This document shows, piece by piece, positions 36,398 through 45,623 of a stretch of 64,000 bases of DNA (position 1 is the stretch's first letter; every line of letters starts with the position of its first letter). The position numbers and the translations under genes were made by a program. The notes beneath the pieces were generated by a model. The model made no database searches and was not told where the DNA came from. It saw only the letters and a program-made list of their open reading frames with translations. The stretch lies in the NCBI RefSeq assembly GCF_000192865.1, contig NC_015276.1:2976001-3040000 (forward strand), written 5' to 3'. Source of the DNA: Marinomonas mediterranea MMB-1 (GTDB lineage: Bacteria; Pseudomonadota; Gammaproteobacteria; Pseudomonadales; Marinomonadaceae).

Positions 36398-38278
36398 CTA
36401 AGCTACGCAGCTCTGTTTCTCTAAATAAGCTACGACATCTTTTAGGGTCCGACATTTTGCAATCTTATAAAAGTCGACAGGAAGTGAGAAAATATCGGCC
36501 AGTTGCTTGGATATTTTCATCAATTGCTTAGGTCGAAGATTAAGCTCTGACAAGAGTGTTTGTTCGCTTATAGAAACAGACTCCGAGACTTCAACAGCCT
36601 CTTTAAATACGTTAAGCACTGAATCTCGAATATCTGACGCCGCACAAAGCGCACTAGTCGACAAAGGAAAGAAGTGTTCTTGCGCAAATTTCGCCAGTGT
36701 TTTTCTATCTACCTTGCCATTTACAGTTAAAGGCAAGCGTTCAATAGATAGCCATTTGGTAGGAATGTGTGAAAGAGGCAATGAGCGTTTTAGATATTCT
36801 CTTAACTCTACCTTAGATACCATTTCAGATACCGCATCGTCTTTGGTATAAAGCGCCAATAACTCAGTCAAGTCGTCCTCAGGATGAGAGCAGCTAAGTA
36901 CAATAGCGTCTTTAACCTGCGAGTGCTTTGAAAGCGCATTTTCTACTTCGATCGCCGAAATCCTAACACCTTTAACTTTCAAATAGCCTTCTTCTCGCCC
37001 CGCAAAAATAATAGAACCATCCTCTCTCTCATAGCCCAAATCGGACATTTGAAACACAGTCTCAAGGCATTGTTGAGTATTGCGAATTTGCAGAAAGTCA
37101 TTTTTAATCAGTTGACCATCAAGCAAATAGCCGTTTGATAAATTAATACCTGACATATACATTTTGCCGACTTCACCTACTTCGCAAGGCTGTAACTGAT
37201 CGTTCAATATATAATATTGATTGAAAGCCAACGCCTTACCATAGGGAATAGCGTCAAGATCATGATCTTGAATTTCGTGCCATATACTCCAAATAGTGGT
37301 TTCTGTCGGCCCACCCAACGAAAATAAACGCGTGTTCGGCAAGAGGCCTCTTATCCGCTCGATAAGGGTCGGTTTAATATAGTCCCCTCCCTGAGCAATG
37401 AGCCTCAATGAACTTAGTTGCTCGGGCTCGCTCAACGTAAACAACATATCCACAATAGCCGGCACACTCACCCAAATCGAGATATTATGTCGCGCCACTA
37501 ACTCAGCCCAAGCACGAGCATCTTTTTGCTGCTCTTGACTAGGAAGCACCAAAGTTGCCCCTACAGATAACGTAGCAAAAATATCAAATACCGACATATC
37601 GTGATGAAAAGGCGTGACAGCCATCACACAATCTTTATCAGTGATGTTCCAACATTGAACCGTTTCCTGTATCACATTTGCTGTCGCGCGATGATTAAGC
37701 ACAACACATTTTGGCGTTCCTGTGCTTCCTGAGGTATACAAATAGTAAGCGGGGGTTTCATCTAAGCTATAGCAAATACTGTCTTCGGTAGCCATCTTAG
37801 GTATTTGCATCAAAGATGCGATGTCTAAGTTCGCTTTACCCTCAATCGGCGTTTGACTAATCACACGATCCACTCGGCTATTTTCTAGTAAATAGTGCAT
37901 ACGCTCAGCTGGCGAATCCATATCTATGGGCAGCCAGATCACCCCCGTCAACGTACAAGCCAGCACGGTAAATATGAACTCTGGGCTTTTACGCAAGCAA
38001 ACCGCCGCCACCATTCCCGAGCTCAGCCCGTCTTTTTCAAAGGCCGTCATAATACGAAGAACACTCTCCGCCATCTCTGCATAAGAAACGTGTTGTCCCG
38101 CAAAAATTAAAGCCGTTTTATCTACTTGCTTAGCAAAAAGATTGTGCTTTATTAGGGCAATGTAATCCTCAAGTTCCGTTTCACGCCAAGCTTCGTTGGT
38201 AACACTGTCCGCAACTCTGGCTTGCTTTTGAGCTTTATGTGAAAAGGGTTCTTTAACCTGCTCCATGACCTGTTTCAT
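36398..38278 (-). CDS. NRPS adenylation protein with degenerate carrier (AngR/BasA-like)
   Basis: 626 residues. Adenylation domain: YTSGSTGTPK (181-190), GPTETT (323-328), SDLGYERED, and NGKVDRK with the catalytic Lys522. Pocket residues read from alignment by eye are D, M, F, A, A, G, L, I, W, whose last three equal those of cysteine-activating domains (LIW); I infer cysteine, less likely threonine. The carrier-like C-terminus (residues ~545-620) has LNLRPKQ where LGGHSL should be, with Pro583 or a neighbour in place of the phosphopantetheine Ser, so it cannot be loaded. AngR also has a carrier lacking its Ser. The activated amino acid must go to another carrier. Confidence 0.82.
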   Translation of the reverse strand: MKQVMEQVKEPFSHKAQKQARVADSVTNEAWRETELEDYIALIKHNLFAKQVDKTALIFAGQHVSYAEMAESVLRIMTAFEKDGLSSGMVAAVCLRKSPEFIFTVLACTLTGVIWLPIDMDSPAERMHYLLENSRVDRVISQTPIEGKANLDIASLMQIPKMATEDSICYSLDETPAYYLYTSGSTGTPKCVVLNHRATANVIQETVQCWNITDKDCVMAVTPFHHDMSVFDIFATLSVGATLVLPSQEQQKDARAWAELVARHNISIWVSVPAIVDMLFTLSEPEQLSSLRLIAQGGDYIKPTLIERIRGLLPNTRLFSLGGPTETTIWSIWHEIQDHDLDAIPYGKALAFNQYYILNDQLQPCEVGEVGKMYMSGINLSNGYLLDGQLIKNDFLQIRNTQQCLETVFQMSDLGYEREDGSIIFAGREEGYLKVKGVRISAIEVENALSKHSQVKDAIVLSCSHPEDDLTELLALYTKDDAVSEMVSKVELREYLKRSLPLSHIPTKWLSIERLPLTVNGKVDRKTLAKFAQEHFFPLSTSALCAASDIRDSVLNVFKEAVEVSESVSISEQTLLSELNLRPKQLMKISKQLADIFSLPVDFYKIAKCRTLKDVVAYLEKQSCVA

Positions 38279-38477
38279 ATCTATGTTCTTCGCTTATCTG
38301 TTATCTCAATTATTCAAAATCAATCAAACTTAAAGGGACGATGTTTCAGTGAGTAAACTTGAAATAGACACCAGCTTGGCTGAATAGCTTTGTCTGGCAT
38401 TAGATAAGTCATCGACAAAGGTTCCCTTCTTTATTGATCAACGTCATATTAATGATAAAACCTTCATGAAAATATAT

Positions 38478-38520
38478 GGTAATCATTATCATTAACATGT
38501 AGCATTGCTTATCATTATCA
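38478..38520. promoter_or_regulatory. Fur-box-like sites in the divergent NRPS promoter
   Basis: GGTAATCATTATCATTAAC (38478-38496) matches the reverse of the Fur consensus at 16 of 19 positions. TTATCATTATCA follows at 38509-38520, so two overlapping dimers may bind. It lies between the divergent adenylation and cyclization genes. Confidence 0.75.
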
Positions 38521-38522
38521 GG

Positions 38523-41441
38523 ATGTCAACCAAGTATACGCACATGAACGATTTAACCCCAATGCAGGCAGCATGCTGGTTTGGACGTGACGCCAATTCA
38601 GTTTTTTTGGGAGGTGTTTCAGCGCATCTCTACACGGAATTTAATACTCGAACACTTGATTTGCACCAATTAGAGTGGGCACTTCAACGTCTTTATCGAG
38701 AACATGCGATACTTAGGATGATCTTGTGCCAAGACGGTCAGGCTAACATTCAAGAGATACCTAATACCCCCTCACCCATTCTCGAAATAGAAGACCTGAA
38801 GGAATTAACCGAGCAGGCGAAGCAAGAAAGGCTATTGCAGAAACGTAATGAATGGACGCATCAGCGATTAGAATTAAACCGTGGTCAGGTCATTCGATTC
38901 TCGGCAAGTCTTATAGATCTGGATCGTTTTCGCCTACACATTGACAGCGATATGATTGCTGTAGATCCCTCTAGTTTTCGATTGATAATGGAAGATCTGG
39001 CGCAATTCTATTTCGATATTGAATCCGAATTCACCAATGTCCCGTCTTTCTTTGATTGGCACGCTGCGCTAAAGAATCATAGTGAGTACCGCAAACTCTC
39101 TACACGTGATCGTCAATGGTGGCAGGCTCGTTTGAAAGATATCGCCCCAGCCCCATCATTGCCCTTTATCAAAGATGCGTCAAACGCAGCGCAAAGCCAT
39201 TGTCTTCATGAGAGGCTTTCGCTTAGTGAATTGACATCAATCGAAACTCTGGCTCGTCAGAATACGCTGACTTTATCCAGTTTATTTGTGGGTGTCTTCG
39301 CATTCACACTTGATCAATTTATCCAAGATAGTCAATTCAGACTGAATGTTCCAACCTTTTGGCGTGCACCAGTTTTGGCGGAGACAGACCGCTGCGTAGG
39401 AGATTTTGCAAATTTCCTTTTATTGAATATCAATAAAGCAAAACATCGAAGTTTAGCCTCTTTCACACAAGAAATTGCGTCTAAAATGGTACATCTGCTC
39501 GAACACTCTCATTATTCGGGCGTTAATATACTTCGCGATTTATCGCGCCATCATGGCAGTACACAAATTGCGCCAGTAGTATTTACCGCGGCATTAGACT
39601 TATCTGGTGGCAAACTTTTCTCTGAAAAGGTGACACAAGCATTTGGCTCAATGGACTGGAGTATATCCCAAGGCCCACAAGTCGCTCTCGATGCTCAAGT
39701 AGTAAGAATTGATAACGGCGTTTTAATCAATTGGGATATTCGTTTAGATGCGTTAGAGCTGCACTGGGTTAACCAAGTATTTACCACTTTCGTAAAGACT
39801 CTAAAAGCGCTATGTCACACTCCAGATTTGTTTGATCATGACTGCAATACCCTACTTGACACTATCGATGGGAAAAGTTCATCGACGCATCAGGAAAACC
39901 AACAACAGACTCCGAAAGAAGAACCACTCTCTGCCATACAACAAGCTTATTTATTGGGACGTACGAATTTGCTTCCATTGGGAGGCGTCGCCATGCAGGA
40001 GTTTCGTGAATATAAAGGTCATTTCTCTCTACCGATTCTACGTGAGCGCCTTAACTCGCTGATCAAGAAACACGACAGTCTGCGAACCTACATTTGTCCA
40101 GATAAACTCACGCAAACGGTCCATAAAAAGGCCGTCGCCAACTTAATAGAGGTCGATTTAAGTGAGATGTCAGCTCAAGCCGCCTCCGTTTATATGGACA
40201 GTTACCGAGCGAGATACACACACGCTCTGTTTGACTTAGACCTACCCCCTTGGAATATTACGGCATTTAAAGTGGCAGATGAGCAACTTGTAGTCTTTGC
40301 TCGTTTCGATGCTTTAATACTCGATGGGCGTGCCATTGCAACGATCATGAATGAATTGTTTGCGTCAGAAGACATCCATTCAGAGCCCTTGGTGTTAGAG
40401 CAGGATGAGCCAGAAAATGATGTACCCAGAGAAGCTGCGCGGGAATACTGGTGCACAAAATTATCTGATATCAAACTTGCTCCTCAAATTCCATGGCGAA
40501 AACCTCTTGAGAGCATTAATGATGCAAAATTCGAACGACTCAATATCACCCTAGATAAAAAGGTCTATCGTCAGTTTTATAAACTATCGGCTAAGCGTGG
40601 CTTATTTAAAAATACAGCCATCATGTCCGTCATTTTGGAAATACTAGCGTATTGGTCAAAAGACCAATTTATCTACACTGCGCTACCGGTTCTGCCTCTA
40701 TACTCAGGTGCACTAGCGAATCGTTCGACGTTCATAGCCGTTACCTGGGAACACAACCAACTAGATCTCACAGGTAAAGCTAAGCACCTACAGAATGACA
40801 TCCATGAAGGGCTCCAATATCTGTCATTTTCTGGCGTCGACATCGCACGTCAATTGGTCGAACAATGCAATGCGAAACCGATCCTACCTGTCGTTATTAC
40901 TAATGGGCTTTCTTGGCCCACGCCCCCTAAAGATCAGACTATGCAGTTAGCCAGTGGATTGACACAAACGCCGCAAATAGCGATGGATATTCGATTTACT
41001 AAGAAAAAAGAAGGTGGGCTGATATTCAGTATTGACTACGTGATAGACGCGTTGGAAGCCTCTGCGGTCATGAGCTTGCTTGAAGCTCTAAAAACAGCGA
41101 TTCATGACATTGTGAATACGCAAGAATTTCACTTTGATGCCTCTAATTATCTGATTGATCGACAAAAGAAGTCACCAGGTAGCGATAAAAGCCTACCCCA
41201 CGACGACAACCAAACAATGCAAGATCAGATATCAAGAGTTTATTCGGATGTGATAGGAATACAAGGCTCTAAGCAGCTTGATAAAGACACTAACTTTATG
41301 AGCATGGGGTTAAAACCGCAACATTTCAAAAGGATTATGAGCAGCTTAAATGACACTTTCTCTCTCAAAATGTCAGTAAAAGACATCATTAAGTGTCGCA
41401 ACATAAATGAAGTTGAACACTTATTAAAAAAGTCTATTTAA
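38523..41441 (+). CDS. NRPS tandem cyclization protein (AngN/BasD-like)
   Basis: 972 residues from the ATG at 38523; a TTG six codons upstream overlaps the Fur site. Two heterocyclization domains follow each other: the first (residues ~10-450) has an intact DxxxxDxxS motif (DMIAVDPSS, with D143, D148 and S151). The second (~470-890) reads DALILDGRA (D596, D601, A604), with Ala for the last Ser. A carrier-like tail (~900-970) has GLKPQ in place of GGHSL, with Pro932 at the Ser position, so it is not expected to be primed. Like AngN and VibF, one domain may condense and the other cyclise Cys or Thr to an azoline. Confidence 0.82.
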   Translation: MSTKYTHMNDLTPMQAACWFGRDANSVFLGGVSAHLYTEFNTRTLDLHQLEWALQRLYREHAILRMILCQDGQANIQEIPNTPSPILEIEDLKELTEQAKQERLLQKRNEWTHQRLELNRGQVIRFSASLIDLDRFRLHIDSDMIAVDPSSFRLIMEDLAQFYFDIESEFTNVPSFFDWHAALKNHSEYRKLSTRDRQWWQARLKDIAPAPSLPFIKDASNAAQSHCLHERLSLSELTSIETLARQNTLTLSSLFVGVFAFTLDQFIQDSQFRLNVPTFWRAPVLAETDRCVGDFANFLLLNINKAKHRSLASFTQEIASKMVHLLEHSHYSGVNILRDLSRHHGSTQIAPVVFTAALDLSGGKLFSEKVTQAFGSMDWSISQGPQVALDAQVVRIDNGVLINWDIRLDALELHWVNQVFTTFVKTLKALCHTPDLFDHDCNTLLDTIDGKSSSTHQENQQQTPKEEPLSAIQQAYLLGRTNLLPLGGVAMQEFREYKGHFSLPILRERLNSLIKKHDSLRTYICPDKLTQTVHKKAVANLIEVDLSEMSAQAASVYMDSYRARYTHALFDLDLPPWNITAFKVADEQLVVFARFDALILDGRAIATIMNELFASEDIHSEPLVLEQDEPENDVPREAAREYWCTKLSDIKLAPQIPWRKPLESINDAKFERLNITLDKKVYRQFYKLSAKRGLFKNTAIMSVILEILAYWSKDQFIYTALPVLPLYSGALANRSTFIAVTWEHNQLDLTGKAKHLQNDIHEGLQYLSFSGVDIARQLVEQCNAKPILPVVITNGLSWPTPPKDQTMQLASGLTQTPQIAMDIRFTKKKEGGLIFSIDYVIDALEASAVMSLLEALKTAIHDIVNTQEFHFDASNYLIDRQKKSPGSDKSLPHDDNQTMQDQISRVYSDVIGIQGSKQLDKDTNFMSMGLKPQHFKRIMSSLNDTFSLKMSVKDIIKCRNINEVEHLLKKSI

Positions 41442-41499
41442 AAACCGCAATTTTTAAATCACCGAAACGACACATCTCATTTATCGGAGTCAGATTAAA

Positions 41500-42846
41500 A
41501 TGGACATAAATAACACTATTACAGGAATTGGCCTTGGGCCATTCAATCTTGGCTTAGCCGCATTATTATCAAAGCATAGTGATATAGAATCTGTATTCTT
41601 AGAGCGAAATAGAGAGTTCAATTGGCATAAGGGTCTTTTATTATCAGGCACAACGCTACAAGTCCCTTTTTTCGCTGACTTAGTTACGATGGCTGACCCA
41701 TGCCACAAACTAAGCTATTTAAACTACCTACATCAACAAGATCGCTTGTATCAGTTTTATTATTATGAAAGCTTTTTGATACCACGCGTTGAGTACAATC
41801 ATTACTGTCGTTGGGCTGTTGATCAGCTAGAGAATTGCCATTTTGGCGAAAATGTAAGTCATGTTTCTTATGATGATGAGAGCGATCTATTTACTGTTCA
41901 TAGCGAATTAGCTTCTGGACAAACAAAAACATATTCTAGTAGACACCTTGCTGTCGGTGTTGGGACTCAACCGAATATTCCTCAATGGCTCGCACAGTGC
42001 GATCACCCTTTAGCACGTCACGCCTCAGAATTCGCGGATCTACAAGAAACGCTAATGCAGTGCCAGAAAGTCACAGTGGTAGGGTCGGGACAAAGCGCAG
42101 CCGAATGCGTGTTAGCCTTATTCCGCTCGTTGACACCAGAGCAAGTGGATCAAGGCGCTTCAATTCGATGGATTACCCAATCAGCGGGGTATCATCCTAT
42201 GGAATATTCTAAACTGGGTCAGGAATGCTTTACTCCCGCTTATATGGACTACTTTCAAACGTTAACACGAGATAAGCGTCGTGAAGTTGCCAGCAATCAA
42301 GGTCTATTATACAAAGGCATTAGTTGCTCGACCATTAGCGATATCTTTGATCTATTGTATGAACGCTCCATTGGTGGCCGCACACCGGGGTTAACATTAA
42401 GTCCAAATTGCAGTGTTAAATCCATAAAACAGATCGGCCTCACGAATGGTTTAAAAATTGAATGTGAGCATACCCAACTCAAACAAACTTACTTTTTAGA
42501 GTCGGACGCCGTCATTGCGGCGACAGGATATAAGCATCACTGGCCTTCCTGGCTAGAACAGCTTAAAGGATCCGTTTTAGAGACCGATGCTAATAACGAC
42601 TTTATTGTGAATAAAGATTTTAGCGCGCAACGTTGTGACAGCGGACGCGGAAAAATTTTCATACAAAACCCTGAAATATATCAACAAGGTGTAGGTGGCC
42701 CCGACCTCGGCATCGGCGCGTACAGAAACGCACACATTATTAATCAGGTTCTCGATAAGCCATATTACAGAATATCAAAGTCAACTGCTTTCCAAAATTA
42801 CGGTATTCCGGAAGACGCGACGCTATGCGATTTTAGCGCTCTCTAA
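41500..42846 (+). CDS. FAD-dependent amine N-monooxygenase (BasC/AngU-like)
   Basis: 448 residues, CGGAG upstream. Family of lysine/ornithine N-hydroxylases: FAD motif GIGLGPFNLGLAALL at the N-terminus, FLERNREFNWHKGLLL, NADPH motif VVGSGQSAAECVLAL near residue 190, and the C-terminal ATGYKHHWP. In acinetobactin and anguibactin loci the matching enzyme hydroxylates histamine, and the histidine decarboxylase here supports that substrate. Cytoplasmic. Lies directly after the cyclization gene and before the uptake genes. Confidence 0.86.
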   Translation: MDINNTITGIGLGPFNLGLAALLSKHSDIESVFLERNREFNWHKGLLLSGTTLQVPFFADLVTMADPCHKLSYLNYLHQQDRLYQFYYYESFLIPRVEYNHYCRWAVDQLENCHFGENVSHVSYDDESDLFTVHSELASGQTKTYSSRHLAVGVGTQPNIPQWLAQCDHPLARHASEFADLQETLMQCQKVTVVGSGQSAAECVLALFRSLTPEQVDQGASIRWITQSAGYHPMEYSKLGQECFTPAYMDYFQTLTRDKRREVASNQGLLYKGISCSTISDIFDLLYERSIGGRTPGLTLSPNCSVKSIKQIGLTNGLKIECEHTQLKQTYFLESDAVIAATGYKHHWPSWLEQLKGSVLETDANNDFIVNKDFSAQRCDSGRGKIFIQNPEIYQQGVGGPDLGIGAYRNAHIINQVLDKPYYRISKSTAFQNYGIPEDATLCDFSAL

Positions 42847-42871
42847 CCACGTCTCAAAAATAATGTTGCAT

Positions 42872-42927
42872 AATGGCTTCTTACAGAGAAGACTGTTTTT
42901 AGTCTTTTATTTTACCAAGAAGCCATT
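42872..42927 (+). other. Nested hairpin between the monooxygenase and permease genes
   Basis: Outer arms AATGGCTTCTT (42872-42882) and AAGAAGCCATT (42917-42927) are perfectly complementary. Inside them AAGACT and AGTCTT pair across GTTTTT. No clean T run follows. Could be an attenuator, an mRNA-stability element between biosynthesis and uptake genes, or a weak terminator. Confidence 0.6.
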
Positions 42928-42952
42928 CTCTCTCTTTTAGTTTAAACATAAA

Positions 42953-43909
42953 GTGACTGTTTTTAGAATGGCATTAAGGTTATCTGTAATATTTTTCCTA
43001 TTGTGCTTAGTCTCGCTTATGGTCGGTTCTCGACCTATTGCTTGGCAAGCGTTATTAGATGGATCGCAAAGCGTATGGCTTACACTCACCGCAAGCCGCA
43101 TACCTCGACTCGTCGCTATTGTCCTCACTGGAGTAGGACTATCAATTAGTGGCGTTATCTTACAGCACATTGTTCGAAATCGATTTGTGGAGCCAGCAAC
43201 ATCTGGCGGATTAGATGCTGCTAAATTGGGCGTACTGGTGTCGTTGACTATGCTGCCAAGCGCCACCGTCACTAACAAAGTCTTGTTTGCCGTGGTCTTT
43301 TGCTTACTGGCCAACCTACTCTTTATCGCTATTATTCGCCGTATCGAATTTAAAAATACCGTTTTAATCCCCGTATTAGGCTTAATGTATGGCAGCGTTT
43401 TAAGCTCTGTAGCAGAGTTTTATGCCTACAAAAATAATATTCTACAAAGTATGCAAGGTTGGCTACTAGGCGACTTCTCAAAAGTCGTCCAAGGTCATTA
43501 TGAGTTAATCTATCTTATTGTCCCCATTGTAATCTTAGCCTACGCCTATGCGCATCGTTTTACCGTTTTGGGTATGGGGCAAGACATGTCAGCGAGTCTT
43601 GGGCTCAACTACGCCTGGACAGCCACGCTCGGCCTGATCCTTGTATCAATAACGGTAGCAACTTCGGTTATTACCATTGGCGCAATTCCCTTTGTTGGCC
43701 TCGTTATACCCAACCTCGTAGCATTAAAATACGGCGAAAACTTATCTCGAACATTGCCAATGGTAGCGTTGGGTGGGGCGTGCTTACTATTGATATGCGA
43801 TATTTTAGGACGTTTATTGCTATACCCCTTTGAAGTTCCTATTGGCTTAACCGCCGGTGGTGTCGGTGGAATCATCTTCCTTACATTGATTTTAAAGGGG
43901 GTACGATGA
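42953..43909 (+). CDS. Siderophore ABC permease 1 (FatD/BauD-like, FecCD family)
   Basis: 318 residues from a GTG; an ATG five codons inside is the alternative. Nine or ten hydrophobic helices in FecCD order, with the family segments RIPRLVAIVLTGVGLSISG, GAIPFVGLVIPNLV and the final GGVGGIIFLTLIL. Inner-membrane half of the importer for the ferric siderophore. Its stop overlaps the next permease start by four bases. Confidence 0.87.
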   Translation: MTVFRMALRLSVIFFLLCLVSLMVGSRPIAWQALLDGSQSVWLTLTASRIPRLVAIVLTGVGLSISGVILQHIVRNRFVEPATSGGLDAAKLGVLVSLTMLPSATVTNKVLFAVVFCLLANLLFIAIIRRIEFKNTVLIPVLGLMYGSVLSSVAEFYAYKNNILQSMQGWLLGDFSKVVQGHYELIYLIVPIVILAYAYAHRFTVLGMGQDMSASLGLNYAWTATLGLILVSITVATSVITIGAIPFVGLVIPNLVALKYGENLSRTLPMVALGGACLLLICDILGRLLLYPFEVPIGLTAGGVGGIIFLTLILKGVR

Positions 43910-44856
43910 GCACGACCGTAAAAATCGGCACGACACTGATCGTTATTATTCTCTTAATGATCGCGTTTGTTTTTATAGACTCTGGGTTAGATTTTGACTA
44001 TATCATTCCAAAGCGCCTAGTTCGCTTGGCAACGATCATCTTGGCGAGTATATGCTTAGCCGTGTCTGCGATTGTCTTTCAAACCATTGTTGGGAATCGC
44101 ATCCTAGTTCCCTCGGTTATGGGCTATGAAGCGGTCTATCTATTGTGGCAAGCTCTATTGCTGTTTCTTTTGGGAGCCCAAGGCCAGAACCTATTAAGCA
44201 GCGGTGGCAGCTTCATCTTCTCTTTGGTCTTGATGTTGTCATATTCTTGGGCTCTTCATGCTTGGTTATTACCTCGCTGTAAACAAGATATCTTCAAACT
44301 ATTGCTGTTTGGCCTAGTACTTACAATGGTCATTAGTACCGCCACACAATATATCCAACTGAGTATCAGCCCAAGCGAGTTCTCGATTTTTCAGGGATTA
44401 AGCTATACCTCATTTAACCGTTCAAAGTCCGATACGCTTTTGTATGGCTCCATTGTGGTTTTAGTGACACTTTGGTTTGGCTACAAAAAACTATCGCTAC
44501 TGGATGTAATGGCGCTGGGTCGAGAACAATCTATGTCGCTTGGTGTGGATCATCGTCGCTATGTGAAGTTGTATCTTGCATTGATTGCCATCCTAGTCGC
44601 CGTCTCCACCAGCTTAGTCGGTCCGACTGCTTTTATGGGTGTTTTTGTTGCCAATATTGCTTACGCCCTAGCAAGCCGACATCAACACAAAATTTTACTG
44701 CCGCTTGGCTGCGCTATTTCGATCGTAATTTTTCTCACTGCGCAGCTCTTCGTTGAGCATGTTTTCAACTATAAAACCAGTGTCAGCATCCTCGTTAACC
44801 TTGTCTGCGGTACTTATTTTATTCTTTTGATTGTCCGTTCTAGAGGGACCTCATGA
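43906..44856 (+). CDS. Siderophore ABC permease 2 (FatC/BauC-like, FecCD family)
   Basis: 316 residues, about nine membrane helices. RLVRLATIILASICLAVSA and VGPTAFMGVFVANIAYAL are FecCD motifs. Overlaps its neighbours at both ends by four bases, which indicates tight coupling. Forms the membrane channel with the upstream permease. Confidence 0.87.
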   Translation: MSTTVKIGTTLIVIILLMIAFVFIDSGLDFDYIIPKRLVRLATIILASICLAVSAIVFQTIVGNRILVPSVMGYEAVYLLWQALLLFLLGAQGQNLLSSGGSFIFSLVLMLSYSWALHAWLLPRCKQDIFKLLLFGLVLTMVISTATQYIQLSISPSEFSIFQGLSYTSFNRSKSDTLLYGSIVVLVTLWFGYKKLSLLDVMALGREQSMSLGVDHRRYVKLYLALIAILVAVSTSLVGPTAFMGVFVANIAYALASRHQHKILLPLGCAISIVIFLTAQLFVEHVFNYKTSVSILVNLVCGTYFILLIVRSRGTS

Positions 44857-45611
44857 TCTCTGTTCACAACCTTCGCAAAGATTACGGTAAACAACCCGTA
44901 CTCAATAATATTGACTTAGAGTTTCCTTCTAAAAGCGTTACTTCGCTGATAGGACCAAATGGGGCGGGTAAGTCCACCCTCTTAATGATGATGGCTAAGC
45001 TATTAGAGCCCACTAACGGTCATGTAACACTAAAAAATAAAGATATTAATAACATACCAACGTCTCAATACGCTCATCATGTTGCGACGCTACGCCAGTC
45101 ACCCGGCTTCAACTTACGTTTGACCGTCGATGAGCTAATCTCTTTTGGACGTTTTCCCTACAGCCGAGGCGCATTAACACAGGAAGATAAGCGTATTGTC
45201 GATGAAGCAATCGCTTTTTTAGGCTTGGAGTCTTTACGTCAAGCCTATTTGGATGAACTTAGCGGTGGCCAACGACAAATGGCTTTTTTAGCCATGACCA
45301 TCGCCCAGCAAACAGACATTTTATTGTTAGATGAACCGTTAAATAACTTGGACATGAAACACGCCGTACAGATTATGCAAGCGCTCCGCCGTCTTTGCGA
45401 TGAATACGAACGTACGGTTGTCTTAGTCATACACGATATTAACTTTGCCGCGAATTATTCAGATCACATCGTCGCGTTGAAAGGGGGAGAACTGCATTTC
45501 AGTGGTCCCTCAGACAACGTTATCACGGAAGCAAACCTCAGCGATCTATACGAACTGGAATTTGACATTGTTCGAGGCCCACGGGGTTGCCTTTGCAACT
45601 ACTATAAGTAA
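44853..45611 (+). CDS. Siderophore ABC ATPase (BauE-like)
   Basis: 252 residues. Walker A GPNGAGKST, Q-loop near LRQSP, signature LSGGQRQM, Walker B ILLLDEPLNNLD and switch His in VIHDINFA: a complete FecE-type ATPase. It drives uptake through the FatD/FatC-like permease. Four-base overlap with the permease gene. Confidence 0.88.
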   Translation: MISVHNLRKDYGKQPVLNNIDLEFPSKSVTSLIGPNGAGKSTLLMMMAKLLEPTNGHVTLKNKDINNIPTSQYAHHVATLRQSPGFNLRLTVDELISFGRFPYSRGALTQEDKRIVDEAIAFLGLESLRQAYLDELSGGQRQMAFLAMTIAQQTDILLLDEPLNNLDMKHAVQIMQALRRLCDEYERTVVLVIHDINFAANYSDHIVALKGGELHFSGPSDNVITEANLSDLYELEFDIVRGPRGCLCNYYK

Positions 45612-45623
45612 ATGGAGAATAGT

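Noticed and set aside
36507..36851. 114-codon plus-strand frame inside the adenylation gene
   Set aside because: Antisense shadow of a gene with clear NRPS motifs.
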